NCBI GenBank assembly: GCA_018806915.1
Contig: JAGKQI010000078.1
Span: 1,054,001-1,118,000, forward strand
Direction of reading: 5' to 3'
Length of the DNA: 64,000 nt
Source of the DNA: Phytophthora colocasiae
Lineage: Eukaryota > Oomycota > Peronosporomycetes > Peronosporales > Peronosporaceae
Numbering within the stretch: position 1 is the first letter of the stretch; each line of letters begins with the position of its first letter. Below the pieces are notes generated by a model. That model did no database searches. It saw nothing but the letters and a program-made list of their open reading frames with translations, and had not been told where the DNA came from. Shown one piece after another: positions 44,641 through 55,629 of this stretch. The translations under genes and the position numbers were made by a program.

Positions 44641-47600
44641 CTACTCAGACTCGTCTTCCTCCTCCACCTCCCCGTCTTCCTCCTCCTCACTGGCGCTTGG
44701 ACGCTGGCGCTTCTTCCCCAGCCCACGCATCTGGATGTCGCGGCCGATGAGTGGTCGCGGCCGCTCAGTTCCATTGTTCCACTTGGAGTGCCAGATCTGA
44801 AAGCAAGTCAACGCATTCCCTGGGTAGTGTTTTGGGCGCACTCGGTCGCACAGGTAGATGCTGCAAGTACGTAAGCCACACATTAGATGTAAAACATGAT
44901 ACAGCAAACTCACAACCTTACCGGGCGTCATCCTTGCTGCAGGCTTCACAGTAGAATCGGCTTGAGCACCTCTCCTTCTTGCTGCGCTTTCGTAAGGAAC
45001 AAACCTTGCATTGGTGCTGGGGGCGCTTTCTACCTTTCTTCTTCTCCCCATTGGCCGTGACAACAACCTTATCCCAATCAGGGAACACTGTAAGCTTGTG
45101 CTCACTGGAGATAGGGCGCGGCTCCGTAGACGGCGTCGGCGGTTCTGGTGACATGGTCTGTGAGCAAGAACGTATCGGTTATATTTTTCATCATGCAACA
45201 ATGACTAACAAACGTACCACATCAACGAAATCGCGAGCAGTCAGCTCCAGCAGCTGCGCTTGCAGCATCCTCATGAACTTAGCGTGGTCTGCCGGTCCCT
45301 CGTTACGCAGCTTGCGGGCCTCTCTGAAGACTATGTATGCGTTCACGATGGCCATGTCAACCAGGCCCAGAAACACCGTTTTGTAGTATTTGCGAAACAC
45401 AACTGACAGCTGAACAGAATAGCGCTGGAGGCGCAGTTGATCATGAATGTCGACCCCACCCATCCAGTGCTGGTAATCGCGCATCACGGATGGGCAGGGC
45501 ACGATCACCTTTTTCCCGCCAGGTAAACGACGCTCTACATATGTTTGACATCACATACAAAACACAAGATATTAGTGCATGAAAGTCGACCCGCCACGGC
45601 TGCCAACGTACCGCAAGTTTTCTGCTCGATGCTTCCCCCGGTAGCAAGCAAATTGACAGGCTTGCGATCCCACCAGAGCAGCGCCTTGAGCGCAGGAACA
45701 GCCTTCGCTACAGCAATTGTCGTCGAGCCTCGAGCGACTCCCCGTGGGCGTGTCTTCGCCTTCGTTGTCACCTCCTTCGGAAATCCAGCTCTGTTGGGCT
45801 GTATCGTGCCAATGCTGTACACGTTACGACTCAGCAGCTGCAGTGCTAGCTGCACGGACGTATAGAACCTATCTGTCACCACCGCATGGTAAACACCGTC
45901 TACAGGAGGGGGCAGCACCTCATGGAGGTTCCGCACGACGGCGGCTGGGCCCGAGTTTGGATCTGCAGAAAACTTGTGAGGGGAGGCGCCGCCAAGCTCA
46001 TTGCTATGCTGGTCTTTTCCACAGAATACTTCAAGTCTACAAAACAGAACATACAACATGTTTGTTAGCCACCCCGACATCAAATACAACATGTTTCACT
46101 TAGCCAAAAAAAATCCCGCGAACCCCATCATGGGGCCGCGGGACTTCTTTTTGGTATGCCACATGCAACGCACAGATATACAAGGCACACAATACAAACA
46201 AACACTCATGCAACCGTACCGAACGCAGTATGAAGTCTCGGCGCAGCACGTCATGAACATCTTCGTTCCCCACTTGTGGGGTTTGTCCTTGAGGTATTGG
46301 CGCGTCACGTTGTGCCGGCTGCGTGACGGGATCACAGCCTCGTCAAACGAGAGCACAGCGGGCAGATGGTAGCCGGCTCGGAACGTCTCCTGCAACTTGT
46401 CAATCACCGGTCTCACCTTCCAAGCCCTGTCCGTTCCAGCACGCGGATCCGTGTTGTTGGAGAAGTGAAGGTTCTGCATGATTCTCCCAAACCGAGCCTT
46501 GGACATGTAGCGACCGAACGTGCCACCAGGTACAGCACCAGTTGTAGTCGTAGCCCAGTGATCCGCTAGCCGACGACTGTGCGGGCACAGCATACGCGCC
46601 ACCAACAAGCCAATACAACGAACAATTTCGAACCCTTTGATCTCCTTGTGCTTCTTGGTCTCAGCATCCATGACCTCCTCACGTGAAACCTCTTTTCCAG
46701 CGTCTCGCTGCTTCTTGAACATTTTGTCCACGCGCCCGTTTAGGTGCTGGTGGTAGTACCTATTGCTTTCGTATGCGATCCGACTCCACAAGCTCCTGGG
46801 CATGAAAAAGAAAAACAGATCAAGTGGTGAGTCCGCTTTAGTGAGAACGTCTTCAACGGGCCCACGTTCGCCAGAATACAGGTTCGGATACGCCGCATCA
46901 TCTCGGTCAGTGTCAGAACCTACGTAGTCATATACGACATGAACAATGTTAGAACTTGTGGTATATACAACATCATCACAAAACGATATTACCGAACTCC
47001 CAGCCATCCGTGCGCAACTTCCGAAGGGCCTTTGTGTCTTGTGACAGCACCGCCATCTCTGCCTTTGTCAGCGCTGGCCAATCACCCACTGTACCCGCCC
47101 AATCTCGAGGTAACTTCGCCGTGGCTGCTTTCAGTCTGCTGGCCGCCAATGCCTTGTACGCCTTCTTTTTTTCACGGGCAATAAGCGAAGATCCGTCCAA
47201 ATGATCGTCGTCACTTTCTTGGTCTCCACTCTCGCCCTCCACTTCATCACCTTCGTATTCCTCCTCGTCTGCACTCTCAAGCACACCGTCACGTACCTCG
47301 ACATACCAACTTTCAGAGTCTGAGGAATCTCCCTCGACCTCCGAGTTCATCCCGGTGTCTTCAAATGATGGCTCGATATGTGTCTCTTCAGTTGCATTAG
47401 TGGGTTCAGCTTCTTGGTCTCCTCCTATTGAAATGTCATCTTGCACGTCCATGTCTAATGCTCTGCGACATCATCAAATACAACATTAGGGAAAACCATT
47501 CATGTTGTATTAGACAACATCACATCCTCTTCACGCACCGAGCTGCACTGTGACTTGACCCTTCCGATACATACACAGGGCTAGCATTACGTGCAGTATC

Positions 47601-48414
47601 TACACGCACTGATACGGAGTCTCTGCATACACACCAAACTGTTAGACCCTGCACCAACTATGACAACAAGAATCTACTTACCTGACGACGAGATTGACTC
47701 CCTGTCATCATCCACTTGTGCTGGAATGTGCGGGCTAACACGTCTCTTCTTCTTGCCCGCAGCTCCTCTAGCAGTCGTGGCCTTCTTTTGGTGGGGCGGC
47801 GCCGATTCCAGCCGTTCTTGTGCCGCAGCACGAGCGCTTGCACCGCGCTGCTCCTCCAACTCCAAGCGACGGCGCTCCTTCATCTGCTCCAGGTTCTTCT
47901 TGGTCGCAGCAGCAGCTGCACGCGCCTTCGCCCTCATCTCCTGGGCAGCCTTCTCCTCCTTCTCCCGTCGCTTCTGCGCGGCCTTCGACAACGGCTTCGC
48001 GTGAGGCCCTGGTCGTCCTGCCTGCTTCTCGTTCGACTCTGCGTCCTCACCAGCCTCCTCCTTCTCCAACAGGGCCAAGTATGCAGCCACCTTCCCCATG
48101 GGAGCTCGGCGCGGAGTCCCCACAGGTCGCGGGACACGACCCTGCAAGCCGTTAGCTCCAGGCTGCTCCGCCGCTCGCGAGTCTCCGAAGTCTGCGTCGT
48201 CGTCCCGCTCGCCTGCCAGGTACGCGCGATGCTCCGCCAAGAGGCGCTTGCGCTCAGCCGCACTCCTCCCCTCCAAACGCGCCTTGAACGCGTCCGCTTC
48301 ACGCCGTGTCTCCCGCCGGCCAACCATGTTCCCACCACTCCCGCAAATTCTCGAATGACGGAAACTGCCAACTCGCGCACAGCCATCCATCACGGGATCT
48401 GCGTGTGGATACAC
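44641..48414 (-). CDS. piggyBac transposase (seven exons, ~1032 aa)
   Basis: Proposed exons on the minus strand: 47682-48414, 46993-47460, 46220-46919, 45612-46036, 45218-45534, 44922-45157 and 44641-44860. Every intron is GT-AG, and the exon lengths sum to 3099 bases, an uninterrupted frame. The DDE_Tnp_1_7 catalytic acidic residues are visible: Asp in SFDEAV (46342-46344), Asp in VTDRFYTS (45871-45873) and Asp in GGVDIHDQL (45449-45451). A Cys-rich zinc-binding region follows (CKVC...C...CEAC, exon 6). The N-terminus is long, charged and coiled-coil-like. The first exon's link to exon 2 uses the second of two adjacent AGs; if that is wrong, the protein starts at 47452 in exon 2. The start could also be 48327. 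The enzyme cuts and pastes the element. No disabling change was seen. Confidence 0.82.
46114..46143. other. GC-rich hairpin in transposase intron
   Basis: A near-perfect inverted repeat, TCCCGCG...CCCCA / TGGGG...CGCGGGA, lies in the intron between exons 3 and 4, flanked by an A run on the left and a T-rich run on the right. It may be the trace of a small insertion or an RNA structure affecting splicing. No function is known. Confidence 0.6.
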
Positions 48415-48561
48415 CTGCCCTTTCTATCGGCTGTCTTTGCAAAATTACCACCTAACCGCGTGCACACCGACACAGAACGCACGAAATGGGGCGGCCTTAA
48501 CATGTAGTCTTTTACAACATGTTATGAAAAAGTGCATAAAACGATGTTGTCATATACTACG

Positions 48562-48576
48562 GTAAGCACTGGGGGG
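48562..48576 (-). repeat. piggyBac terminal inverted repeat, right
   Basis: GTAAGCACTGGGGGG on the plus strand, the inverted partner of 44254-44268. Confidence 0.8.
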
Positions 48577-48580
48577 ATAA
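48577..48580. repeat. piggyBac target duplication, right (ATAA)
   Basis: Direct repeat of 44250-44253. Kinase exon 1 sequence resumes immediately. Confidence 0.75.
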
Positions 48581-48659
48581 GGAGCTGATGTTCTCCATCG
48601 TACCGACGTATTGGATTCGATAGACACAATGCACAATGAAGCAAGATCACGAGGTTAGT

Positions 48660-48863
48660 CTATTTGTGGTAGAATAAAACAAATTTCGGCTGCGAATGAA
48701 ATGTGCGATCCATGAGATATTTAAGCTGTGTTGGATACAGCCACAATTGTCCAAAGAAATTATTCTGCTGTTCACCTGTAATGAACTGAAAATTGGCGAT
48801 GGATTCAGTTGAATTATACGATTTATGCTCTGTTCGTTCTCCTCCATTTTTCAACTGGGGCAC
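48660..48863 (-). pseudogene. CRN C-terminal relic
   Basis: Second copy of the FFGQLWLY relic described at 28930-29136, here with one codon change (YPTQLKYLMD). It lies between kinase copy 5 exon 1 and the 3' end of CRN copy 7. Confidence 0.6.
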
Positions 48864-50269
48864 TCAAACCGCTGCTGTCATCTTGAATTCAACGTGCTTA
48901 CTCGTCAGTGTTTCCACTTCCACCTTTGTGAATCACGTTCTCTAGACGCGTTTGCAACGTATCGTTCCATGCAAGTCCAAAAAAGTCGGCACGGTTCTGT
49001 GGTGTAGTCAAGTCCAGCAGGATGACCTCATGGGTGTACTGGGTTGTGACCTTCTTTTCCACCGATTGCATCGCCTCCGTGTATATGATCGATTTCGCCG
49101 ATCCAAATGCCTCTTGCAGATTACCTCCATACTTCGTCGCGCATATGAAAAGAACGTTTAGACAGCCCTTTTTCTTGGAAAGCAACAAGTCGAATTTCTC
49201 ACGCTCTTCATCTACGAGTGTTGCTGTGACAATACTGCAGGTTTTGACAGCAAGACCAACCGTTAATATCATTCCCTGCACTTGTGTCGACAGAAGGATG
49301 TTGGTTGATTCTGACTGTGGACATTGTTTCAATTTCAATTGACGTGTACGTTCGCGCATCCCATCAGCTTCCACCATTTGAAAAGCACGATCTCCGAATT
49401 GTAATCCACGACACCTCCCAAACCGTTGCTTTTCCGTAAAGAAACTAGGGAGCACCTCGTGTGGACAACCTTCACTCGAAAACATCTCTTGAAATCGATT
49501 CAAACAAAGCATCTCGAACACGTCAGGATAGTCGATCGAAATCTCGGAAATTACAGGAACAACCTTCTGCAGCAGCTCTTTGACTTTGAACACGGCTGCC
49601 AGAACCGGTTTTTGTATGTACGCCGGCATGAACAACAGCGCATTCTCCATGCTCCCCTCCCATCTTATGCCGAATGCACTCACCATTTCCTCGTACGTAA
49701 TCTCCTTGCCTCCGGCGTCTCTCCAGGATACCGCTGACAAGTCTGTTCCTTGTTTGACTAGTGCGCATTCCATGAGAAAGTGAAGCCGCGACCGATACAG
49801 CCACAATTTCTCAAAGAAACATTTCCACTCGACACCTGTAAGTGGTTTAGGCGTGTAATTCAAGAGTTCGTCATAAGACTCGCACATCTCGAACGCCTCC
49901 ACCAACGATCGCGGATGACCAAATGTCGTTTCTTCGAGACGAGCTGAAAGCTTCATCACTTCACTGTCAGTAAGTTTCAGATGATGTTTAATACTCTCGC
50001 TTGATGTCGCTTCCCATCGCGTATTTTCGATAACTGTCTTGATCGCTTCGGGCGGAAGAAGATGAAGGTGAAGTCGCATAAAGTCGAAAGGACTAGCATC
50101 TAGTGGTCTTCTCGCGACATGATTCAGAAACGACGCTCTGCCGGCAATGAGGAAAAACAGTTTCCGATTCTCAAACAGAGGTTGCAACATTTTGCAAAAC
50201 TTGAAGAACCGTTCTCTCCTCGCAGCATCATCCAGTTTTTTGTGGTCAAAAGTCAAGCCGATTTCATCG

Positions 50270-50274
50270 ATCAC
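50270..50274. repeat. Gypsy target duplication, left (ATCAC)
   Basis: ATCAC is repeated at 55945-55949. It is part of the Walker B codons of CRN copy 7. Confidence 0.75.
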
Positions 50275-50581
50275 ATGCAAGCTCTTCAACCCGCAGCCAA
50301 CGTAGTTGGCTCTACCTGTGTGAAACTATAGTTAAGCTGATCTCCAACTGTTAGCACCTCAGAGGACAAGGACTACAGCTGGTTGCACTTGCACTTGCAC
50401 TCGTGCATGCAAGTGACGCAATATACAAGGGCGCTCTCCCTGGACTACTAGCATGGTAGGCGAGTGCGCTCTGAGAACTAGAGTAGGAAGATCACTTTCA
50501 ACTTACCTTGGGATCAACAAGCAACAAGCAATACACGTTGGCTTACGGGAGTTCCAGCTCCCAAATCGTGAGCACGTCACA
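50275..50581 (+). repeat. Gypsy 5' LTR (first 8 bases missing)
   Basis: It starts ATGCAAGC and ends GTCACA. Compared with the 3' LTR it lacks the leading TGTTGTGA but is otherwise identical. Confidence 0.85.
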
Positions 50582-50600
50582 AAGTTAACTTTAGTCTATC

Positions 50601-51878
50601 GTGCAATCGATGAGGACTCGCAGCGGCCGTACCAACCAAGGCTCTCAAAGAGCACCTGCTGATGCGACTGCTGCTCAAGTAAACAACGACGCACCGGTCT
50701 CTACCTCTATTCCCGTGACATCGACATCTATTACGCCACCGTACGTGACGAGTATCTCTCACAGTTCCTTGGTCAAATGGAAGCGTGAAAGACAAGAGTA
50801 CGAGGAGGCAATTGAAGCTCGATGTGATGTCACTGGTGAAGATAGAGGGAAGGCTTTGCGGAGTGTCAAGAACTCGTTTAATCGACAGTTGCTAACCACT
50901 CTGTGCAAGTTTGAGTGGGGCACGACTGTTGAAGCCGTTACGGAAGAGCGTATCATCGAAGAGTTGGACAAGATAATCGGCACTGTCATGAATGACGCGA
51001 TTCTAAACGTTGATGCCATTTTTAATGACGAACTGAAGATGGACCTACGTGAGCGTGATGTGAAAGCGCGTGTAATTAACTATTTCATGCGCTGCGACGA
51101 GATCATCCTACAACATGGCATGGCTACTATTTTCTCCACTGAGACGGGGGTGAAGGAAAAATGTAACATCCTCAGGAAGCATCTTGAGCCTGCAGCATTG
51201 CGAGAGGCTGTTGATACACATCTCCGCATTGTAGACGCAAGCTGCAAATCAGATGAGAGTGCATTATACTCGCTGGTGAAGGACAAGGCGCTGGAGCAAG
51301 ATAGGATCTATCAGTTGCTGGCAAAACGGAAGCACCAACACAATGACTCTCGTGCTGCTACTAGCACCAAGCAGGGCGCAACGAGACAAGACAACAATAG
51401 GTCTAACACGGACAGGAAGGTCCAGCGTGTTCCTGAGCATTCTCGTCCTGTGCCTACGCAGGCAGCACCGAAGCCGCCTGCTGCGACACAAAGCAAGCCA
51501 CGGACTGGTTGTTTTCAATGTGGTAAAGACCACTGGCTGAGCCAGTGCCCGGATTTGGACGAGGCTGAAAAGGACAAACTTTTGGCCGAGCGAAAAGCAA
51601 AACGGTCAGCCAGCAATGACAAAAACAAGAAGTTCAGGTCGAAGCGTGTTGATGCACCGTCTACGGGAGATAGGAGGAACTCCCCAACAGTGGTGATCAA
51701 CGGATTGCTCGACATTCCCTATTGTGCAGATAGCGGCTCGGATATGAACATCATTTCGCGCAAGCACGTCGATCTGCTCTGCGAGCAGGATGCGACTGTA
51801 GCGCTTGTCGAACTGGATGCGCCAATCATTTCGAGAGCCGTTGGTGGAGCTTATGCTCACCTCGACGCATGCAATTAA
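50601..51878 (+). CDS. Gypsy gag with zinc knuckle and start of protease
   Basis: 425 codons as an open frame. The first part is a gag-like helical domain. The knuckle is CFQCGKDHWLSQC (near 51510-51549), which has three rather than four residues between the second Cys and His. ADSGSDMNIIS (near 51727-51760) is the aspartic protease active site. The frame leaves the protease at about 51845 and ends at 51878. The homologous protease text continues in the next frame, so this end is a frameshift product. Gag would form the particle and bind element RNA. Confidence 0.8.
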   Translation: MQSMRTRSGRTNQGSQRAPADATAAQVNNDAPVSTSIPVTSTSITPPYVTSISHSSLVKWKRERQEYEEAIEARCDVTGEDRGKALRSVKNSFNRQLLTTLCKFEWGTTVEAVTEERIIEELDKIIGTVMNDAILNVDAIFNDELKMDLRERDVKARVINYFMRCDEIILQHGMATIFSTETGVKEKCNILRKHLEPAALREAVDTHLRIVDASCKSDESALYSLVKDKALEQDRIYQLLAKRKHQHNDSRAATSTKQGATRQDNNRSNTDRKVQRVPEHSRPVPTQAAPKPPAATQSKPRTGCFQCGKDHWLSQCPDLDEAEKDKLLAERKAKRSASNDKNKKFRSKRVDAPSTGDRRNSPTVVINGLLDIPYCADSGSDMNIISRKHVDLLCEQDATVALVELDAPIISRAVGGAYAHLDACN

Positions 51879-54800
51879 CGTCCGACTGACTTTAAATACG
51901 GCGGCTGGTCCTGTCAGATGTCAAGATACTAAGCAATGTCTAGTTGTCGAGGCGGATGAAGATGAATTCATTGTCGGTAAATTGTTACTGGCCGAGCTTG
52001 GAATTGATGTGGATCAACAATTGGAATATCTAGCGACGCGGGAAGTCGAAGATGATGATCCGTACAGCGACTCGGAGGGAATCTCATGCGCGAAACCTGT
52101 CGTTGGTGACATTGTGACGAATGTCGTTGATGCTTTAGTGCGAGATGCTATCGACAGCGGCTCTATTGACGAGTATACAACTAGTCGATTGTATGAGGTC
52201 GTTCGAAAGTACGGTGGATGGCGTTTGGAGCTTGGCGATGATCCTCCTGCGCGTGTACCCCCACTGAAGATCAGATTGAAGCCTAATGCAACACCTTATC
52301 GCTGCAAAGTTCGACAGTATAGCCCTGAGAAGTCTGAATTCATGGCAGAGTTCAACAAGAAGCTCGTGTCACTCGGCTGGGTATACGAAAATAGGGAAAG
52401 CCGCTGGTGTTGCCCTGCTTTACCGGTGAAGAAGCCCACTACAGGTGAATTTCGGCAGACAGTGGATTATCGACCGACGAATGCAGTGACTGAACCCATT
52501 GCTGGCGTAATGCCCAGCCTTGAGGTGGCTCTTGAGCATTGTAAAGGCAAGATGTTCTATGCACTTTTCGACTTTCTAAAAGGTTTCTGGCAGCTACCTT
52601 TGGCAAAGTGTTGCCAGGAAATTCTCTCGTACATGACAGACCGAGGTGTGTTTACTGCCGCAGGGTAGCACGGATGCTGCACTGCATTTTCAGGCTACGA
52701 TTGAAATGGTGTTAGGTGATTTGGTGAACACTTGCGTGATTGTGTGGATAGATGACTTGCTGGTCTTTGCGGACACTGCAGAGGAGCTAGTGAGCGCAAT
52801 AGAGGCGATTCTGTTGAAACTGGATGAGCATGGGCTCATACTCAACCCGAAAAAGAGCGCATTGTTTTTAACTGAAGTACGGTGGTGTGGCCGTATCATT
52901 AATCGGCATGGTATCGGACATGATCCAGAGCGGATTCAGGCTTTGCGAGACATGCCGCTACCAACCACCGCCGCCGACTTGCAACAGTTTCTGTGTGCCA
53001 GTAATTGGATGAGGGCCGGGCTAGTGGATTATGCGAGGGTGGCCAGACCTTTGCAAGAACGCCTTGATGCCGCACTGACAGGTACAAAGAAGACCAAACG
53101 AGCGGCTGCAGGAGTCAAACTGGACCTGACTCCAGATGAAGCTGCGAGTTTTAATGCTGTGAAGGAACTGCTTGGTAACTCAGCTATGCTAACCTTCCCC
53201 GACCCTACGAAGCAGCTTTGCGTCCTCAGTGACGCCTCGGACTACGGGTGGGGACTTGTAGTCTCTCAAGTGAATGAGTGGCAGCCCAACGTACCCATCC
53301 ATGAGCAACAACATGAACTTCTGGCGTGCATGGGAGGCAGCTTCACTGGCTCAGCTCTGAAATGGAGTGTCATCGAGAAAGAATCATACCCAATCGTTCA
53401 CGCGTGCGAAAGGTTGGAGTACCTGTTACTACGGCCACAGGGGTTCAAGCTGTACTGTGACCACAGGAACATCATATACCTGTTCAGCCCCAGCAAGGCG
53501 TTGAAGAAACATGTACGCGGCAAATTGCTAAGGTGGTCTACTAAGCTTGTGGAATACCGGTACACGATCGAGCACATTGAAGGTGTGCATAATGTTTGGG
53601 CAGATCTGATTTCGCGGTGGGGTGGTGGATTTCAACCTACAGCGCGCATACATTCTGCTAAGCGATTTACCCGTGGGAAACAGAAACACTCTAAGACAAC
53701 GAGGAGTGTTGAGGTGGTAAGGTTACGCCCACTTGACGACGAAGGGTTTGTGTGGCCTACTTTAGAGGAGATTGGCAGCCAGCAAGCGCTGCACACTGCT
53801 CCAGAGGGTGCTTCTCTACGCGATGATGACTTGTGGCAAGTGGACGGACGAATTTGGATACCTCGTGAGGCAACTACGCTAACTCAGCGGCTGATGATCA
53901 TTGCTCATTGCGGACAGAACGGACATCGTGGCATGCACGTCATGCAGAATCACATCAAGCGTTTGTTTTCGATTGGAGGTTTGAGTGAGCTCGTACGTGA
54001 CTTCTGTTCGAAGTGTTTACTTTGCCTACACGTCAAAGGCGGGAATGTGATACCTCGACCATACAGCGAAACACACCACACCTACGAACGCAATGCCTCT
54101 TTGCACTGGGACTTTTTGTCTCTTGGCGAATCGTTCGGAACGTCACGATACGCACTGGTCCTCAAGGATGAGGCCACGCATTTTGTCGAGCTAGTGGCAT
54201 GTGACAGTGCAACGTCTGAGGTAGCTGCGAGTGGTATGCTAGATTGGCATAGCCGCTTTGGCACACCGAAAGTGTGGGTGAGCGATACGGGTTCACACTT
54301 TAAGAACAAGGTGATCGCCGAATTGAGCCGACGCCTGAAGGGTCGTCAAGAGTTCGTTCTAGCCTACACACCGTGGAAGAACGGCTCGGTGGAACGCGTG
54401 AACAGGGACATTCTACAAGTATTGAAAGCCCTGGCTCTGGAGTTCAAGGTCAGCATCACAGACTGGCCCTACCTTCTACCACTAGTACAGTCTAGTATCA
54501 ACCATTCTCCGATGCGATCACTAGCGAATCACGCTCCGATTGAACTTTTTACTGGACTACCGTGCCCCAGCACTCTGGACACTGTTTTCCTTCCCGGAGA
54601 AAAAGGACGCGTAATCACGCTGACTCAGCCAATGCCAAAGATAGACGAGCTCCTAGCCAATCTGAGAGAAAGTGTCATGAACATGCACAAGGCTGTGAAG
54701 GCTGAGCGTCAGCGCCAATCAAAAAGGTACCGGGATCGCCCCCACTATGCAAAAAAGATCAACTTCTCAATTGGTGACTACGTGCTACGGTCACGTGTCG

Positions 54801-55252
54801 ATGACAAGCTGCATGCAAACAAAATGCGAATAATGTGGGTTGGTCCGTACCGTGTTGTGGGTAGTACAGACTACTACTTCACGGTAGAACACTTGGTGAA
54901 CGGCAATACGATGGATGTGCACCCGTCTCGCCTAAAATTCTACGCAGATGACTCTCTTGACGTCAACGAGGAGTTAATCGACCACGTCGCTTCCCAGGGG
55001 ACGCTATTGGCTGTAGAGAGGCTCGTGGAGCATCGAGTGAACGAAGACATGGGGGCGTATGAGGTCAAGGTCAAATGGCTGGGCTTGGAACCCATCGAGG
55101 ACTCATGGGAACCTCTAAAGACAATGGGAGAAGACGTGCCTCAACTACTTCGGAACTATGCTAATGACTCAGACGATGCCTTGTTCAAGCGTGCAGTGCT
55201 TGATATGATCAAACCCAAGCAGCGTGAGGTCACAAGCAGTGCTGGAAGCTGA
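51845..55252 (+). pseudogene. Gypsy pol: RT, RNase H, integrase, chromodomain (frameshifted)
   Basis: From about 51845 to 52655 the frame covers the rest of protease and the front of reverse transcriptase (RQTVDYRPTNAVT, YALFDFLKGFWQLPL). A deletion near 52655 (GTTTACTGCCGCAGGG) shifts the rest into the frame 52646-55252. This contains LPQGSTDAALHF, the active-site VIVWIDDLLVF, and RNase H LSDASDYGWGL. It also has integrase zinc HCGQNGHRG...CSKCLLC and core (LHWDF, VSDTGSHF, NGSVERVNRD), and a C-terminal chromodomain (YEVKVKWLGLEPIEDSWEP, near 55060-55115). Chromodomains direct integration to modified chromatin. Confidence 0.88.
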
Positions 55253-55629
55253 GTTATAGCGACATCCTTCCAAAATCGATCATCATTTTGAGAAGGCATG
55301 ACGCGTGAGTGATTGAATATGGCTCATGTGAACTCGAGACCTATACACACGCTGGATACAGGTACTTGGAGGGCATCTACAAAAAATTGGATTCAATCGC
55401 CTGGATAACGACAATACATTCGACGCTCAAAGAAACCCCGGATTATAATTGGCTGAAACTCTTCAAATCGAGATCTGATTGGCTGAAATTGAATTGGTGC
55501 AAATCTTGCGGATACCTACCGGTAACACTGCAACACGTTGAAGATGGTGGACTGGCTGTGCGACGAGGCAATTCGACTGAACGACAACAAGATGTGATTC
55601 ACAGCAGCGTTGAAGAGCTTGGGGGGCAG
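55253..55629 (+). other. Gypsy 3' untranslated region and polypurine tract
   Basis: No coding signal is convincing here; an open frame of 119 codons at 55309-55668 runs into the LTR and has no recognisable motif. The tract at 55619-55629 (TTGGGGGGCAG) is the likely plus-strand primer. Confidence 0.65.

Larger units (their letters stand above)
44254..48576. mobile_element. piggyBac DNA transposon, 4.3 kb
   Basis: Its ends are CCCCCCAGTACTCAC and, inverted, CCCCCCAGTGCTTAC: a terminal inverted repeat of about 15 bp with two mismatches. It carries an apparently intact transposase gene on the minus strand. The 390 bases at the left end and about 160 at the right end are non-coding and contain several ACATGTTGTA-like palindromic motifs. 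The flanking duplication is ATAA, not the TTAA usual for the family. Confidence 0.88.
42835..48598 (-). pseudogene. NEK-like protein kinase, copy 5, exon 1 split by piggyBac
   Basis: Exon 3 is open from about 43979 down to 43055, with AREMFTQ, HRDLKCGN, GDFGTSK, MSPEM and DIWSLGCVLYEM (followed by P, not L). Exon 2 and both introns are recognisable at about 44000-44190. Exon 1 is interrupted at 44253 by the 4.3 kb piggyBac element and resumes at 48577, with the start ATG at 48596-48598 and one G missing in GGAGCTGATG. Exon 4 has lost four bases (ATGTCATC, near 42913), and intron 3 has the GC donor. Not functional as it stands. Confidence 0.85.

Noticed and set aside
47674..48414. Separate gene upstream of the piggyBac transposase
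   Set aside because: Its frame ends at a GTAAGT donor and joins in phase to 47460, so it is better read as the first transposase exon. A second small gene cannot be fully excluded.
52646..52668. Programmed frameshift in Gypsy reverse transcriptase
   Set aside because: The shift falls inside the polymerase domain with residues missing from a conserved motif, so it is a deletion rather than a recoding site. The same applies to the protease joint near 51845.
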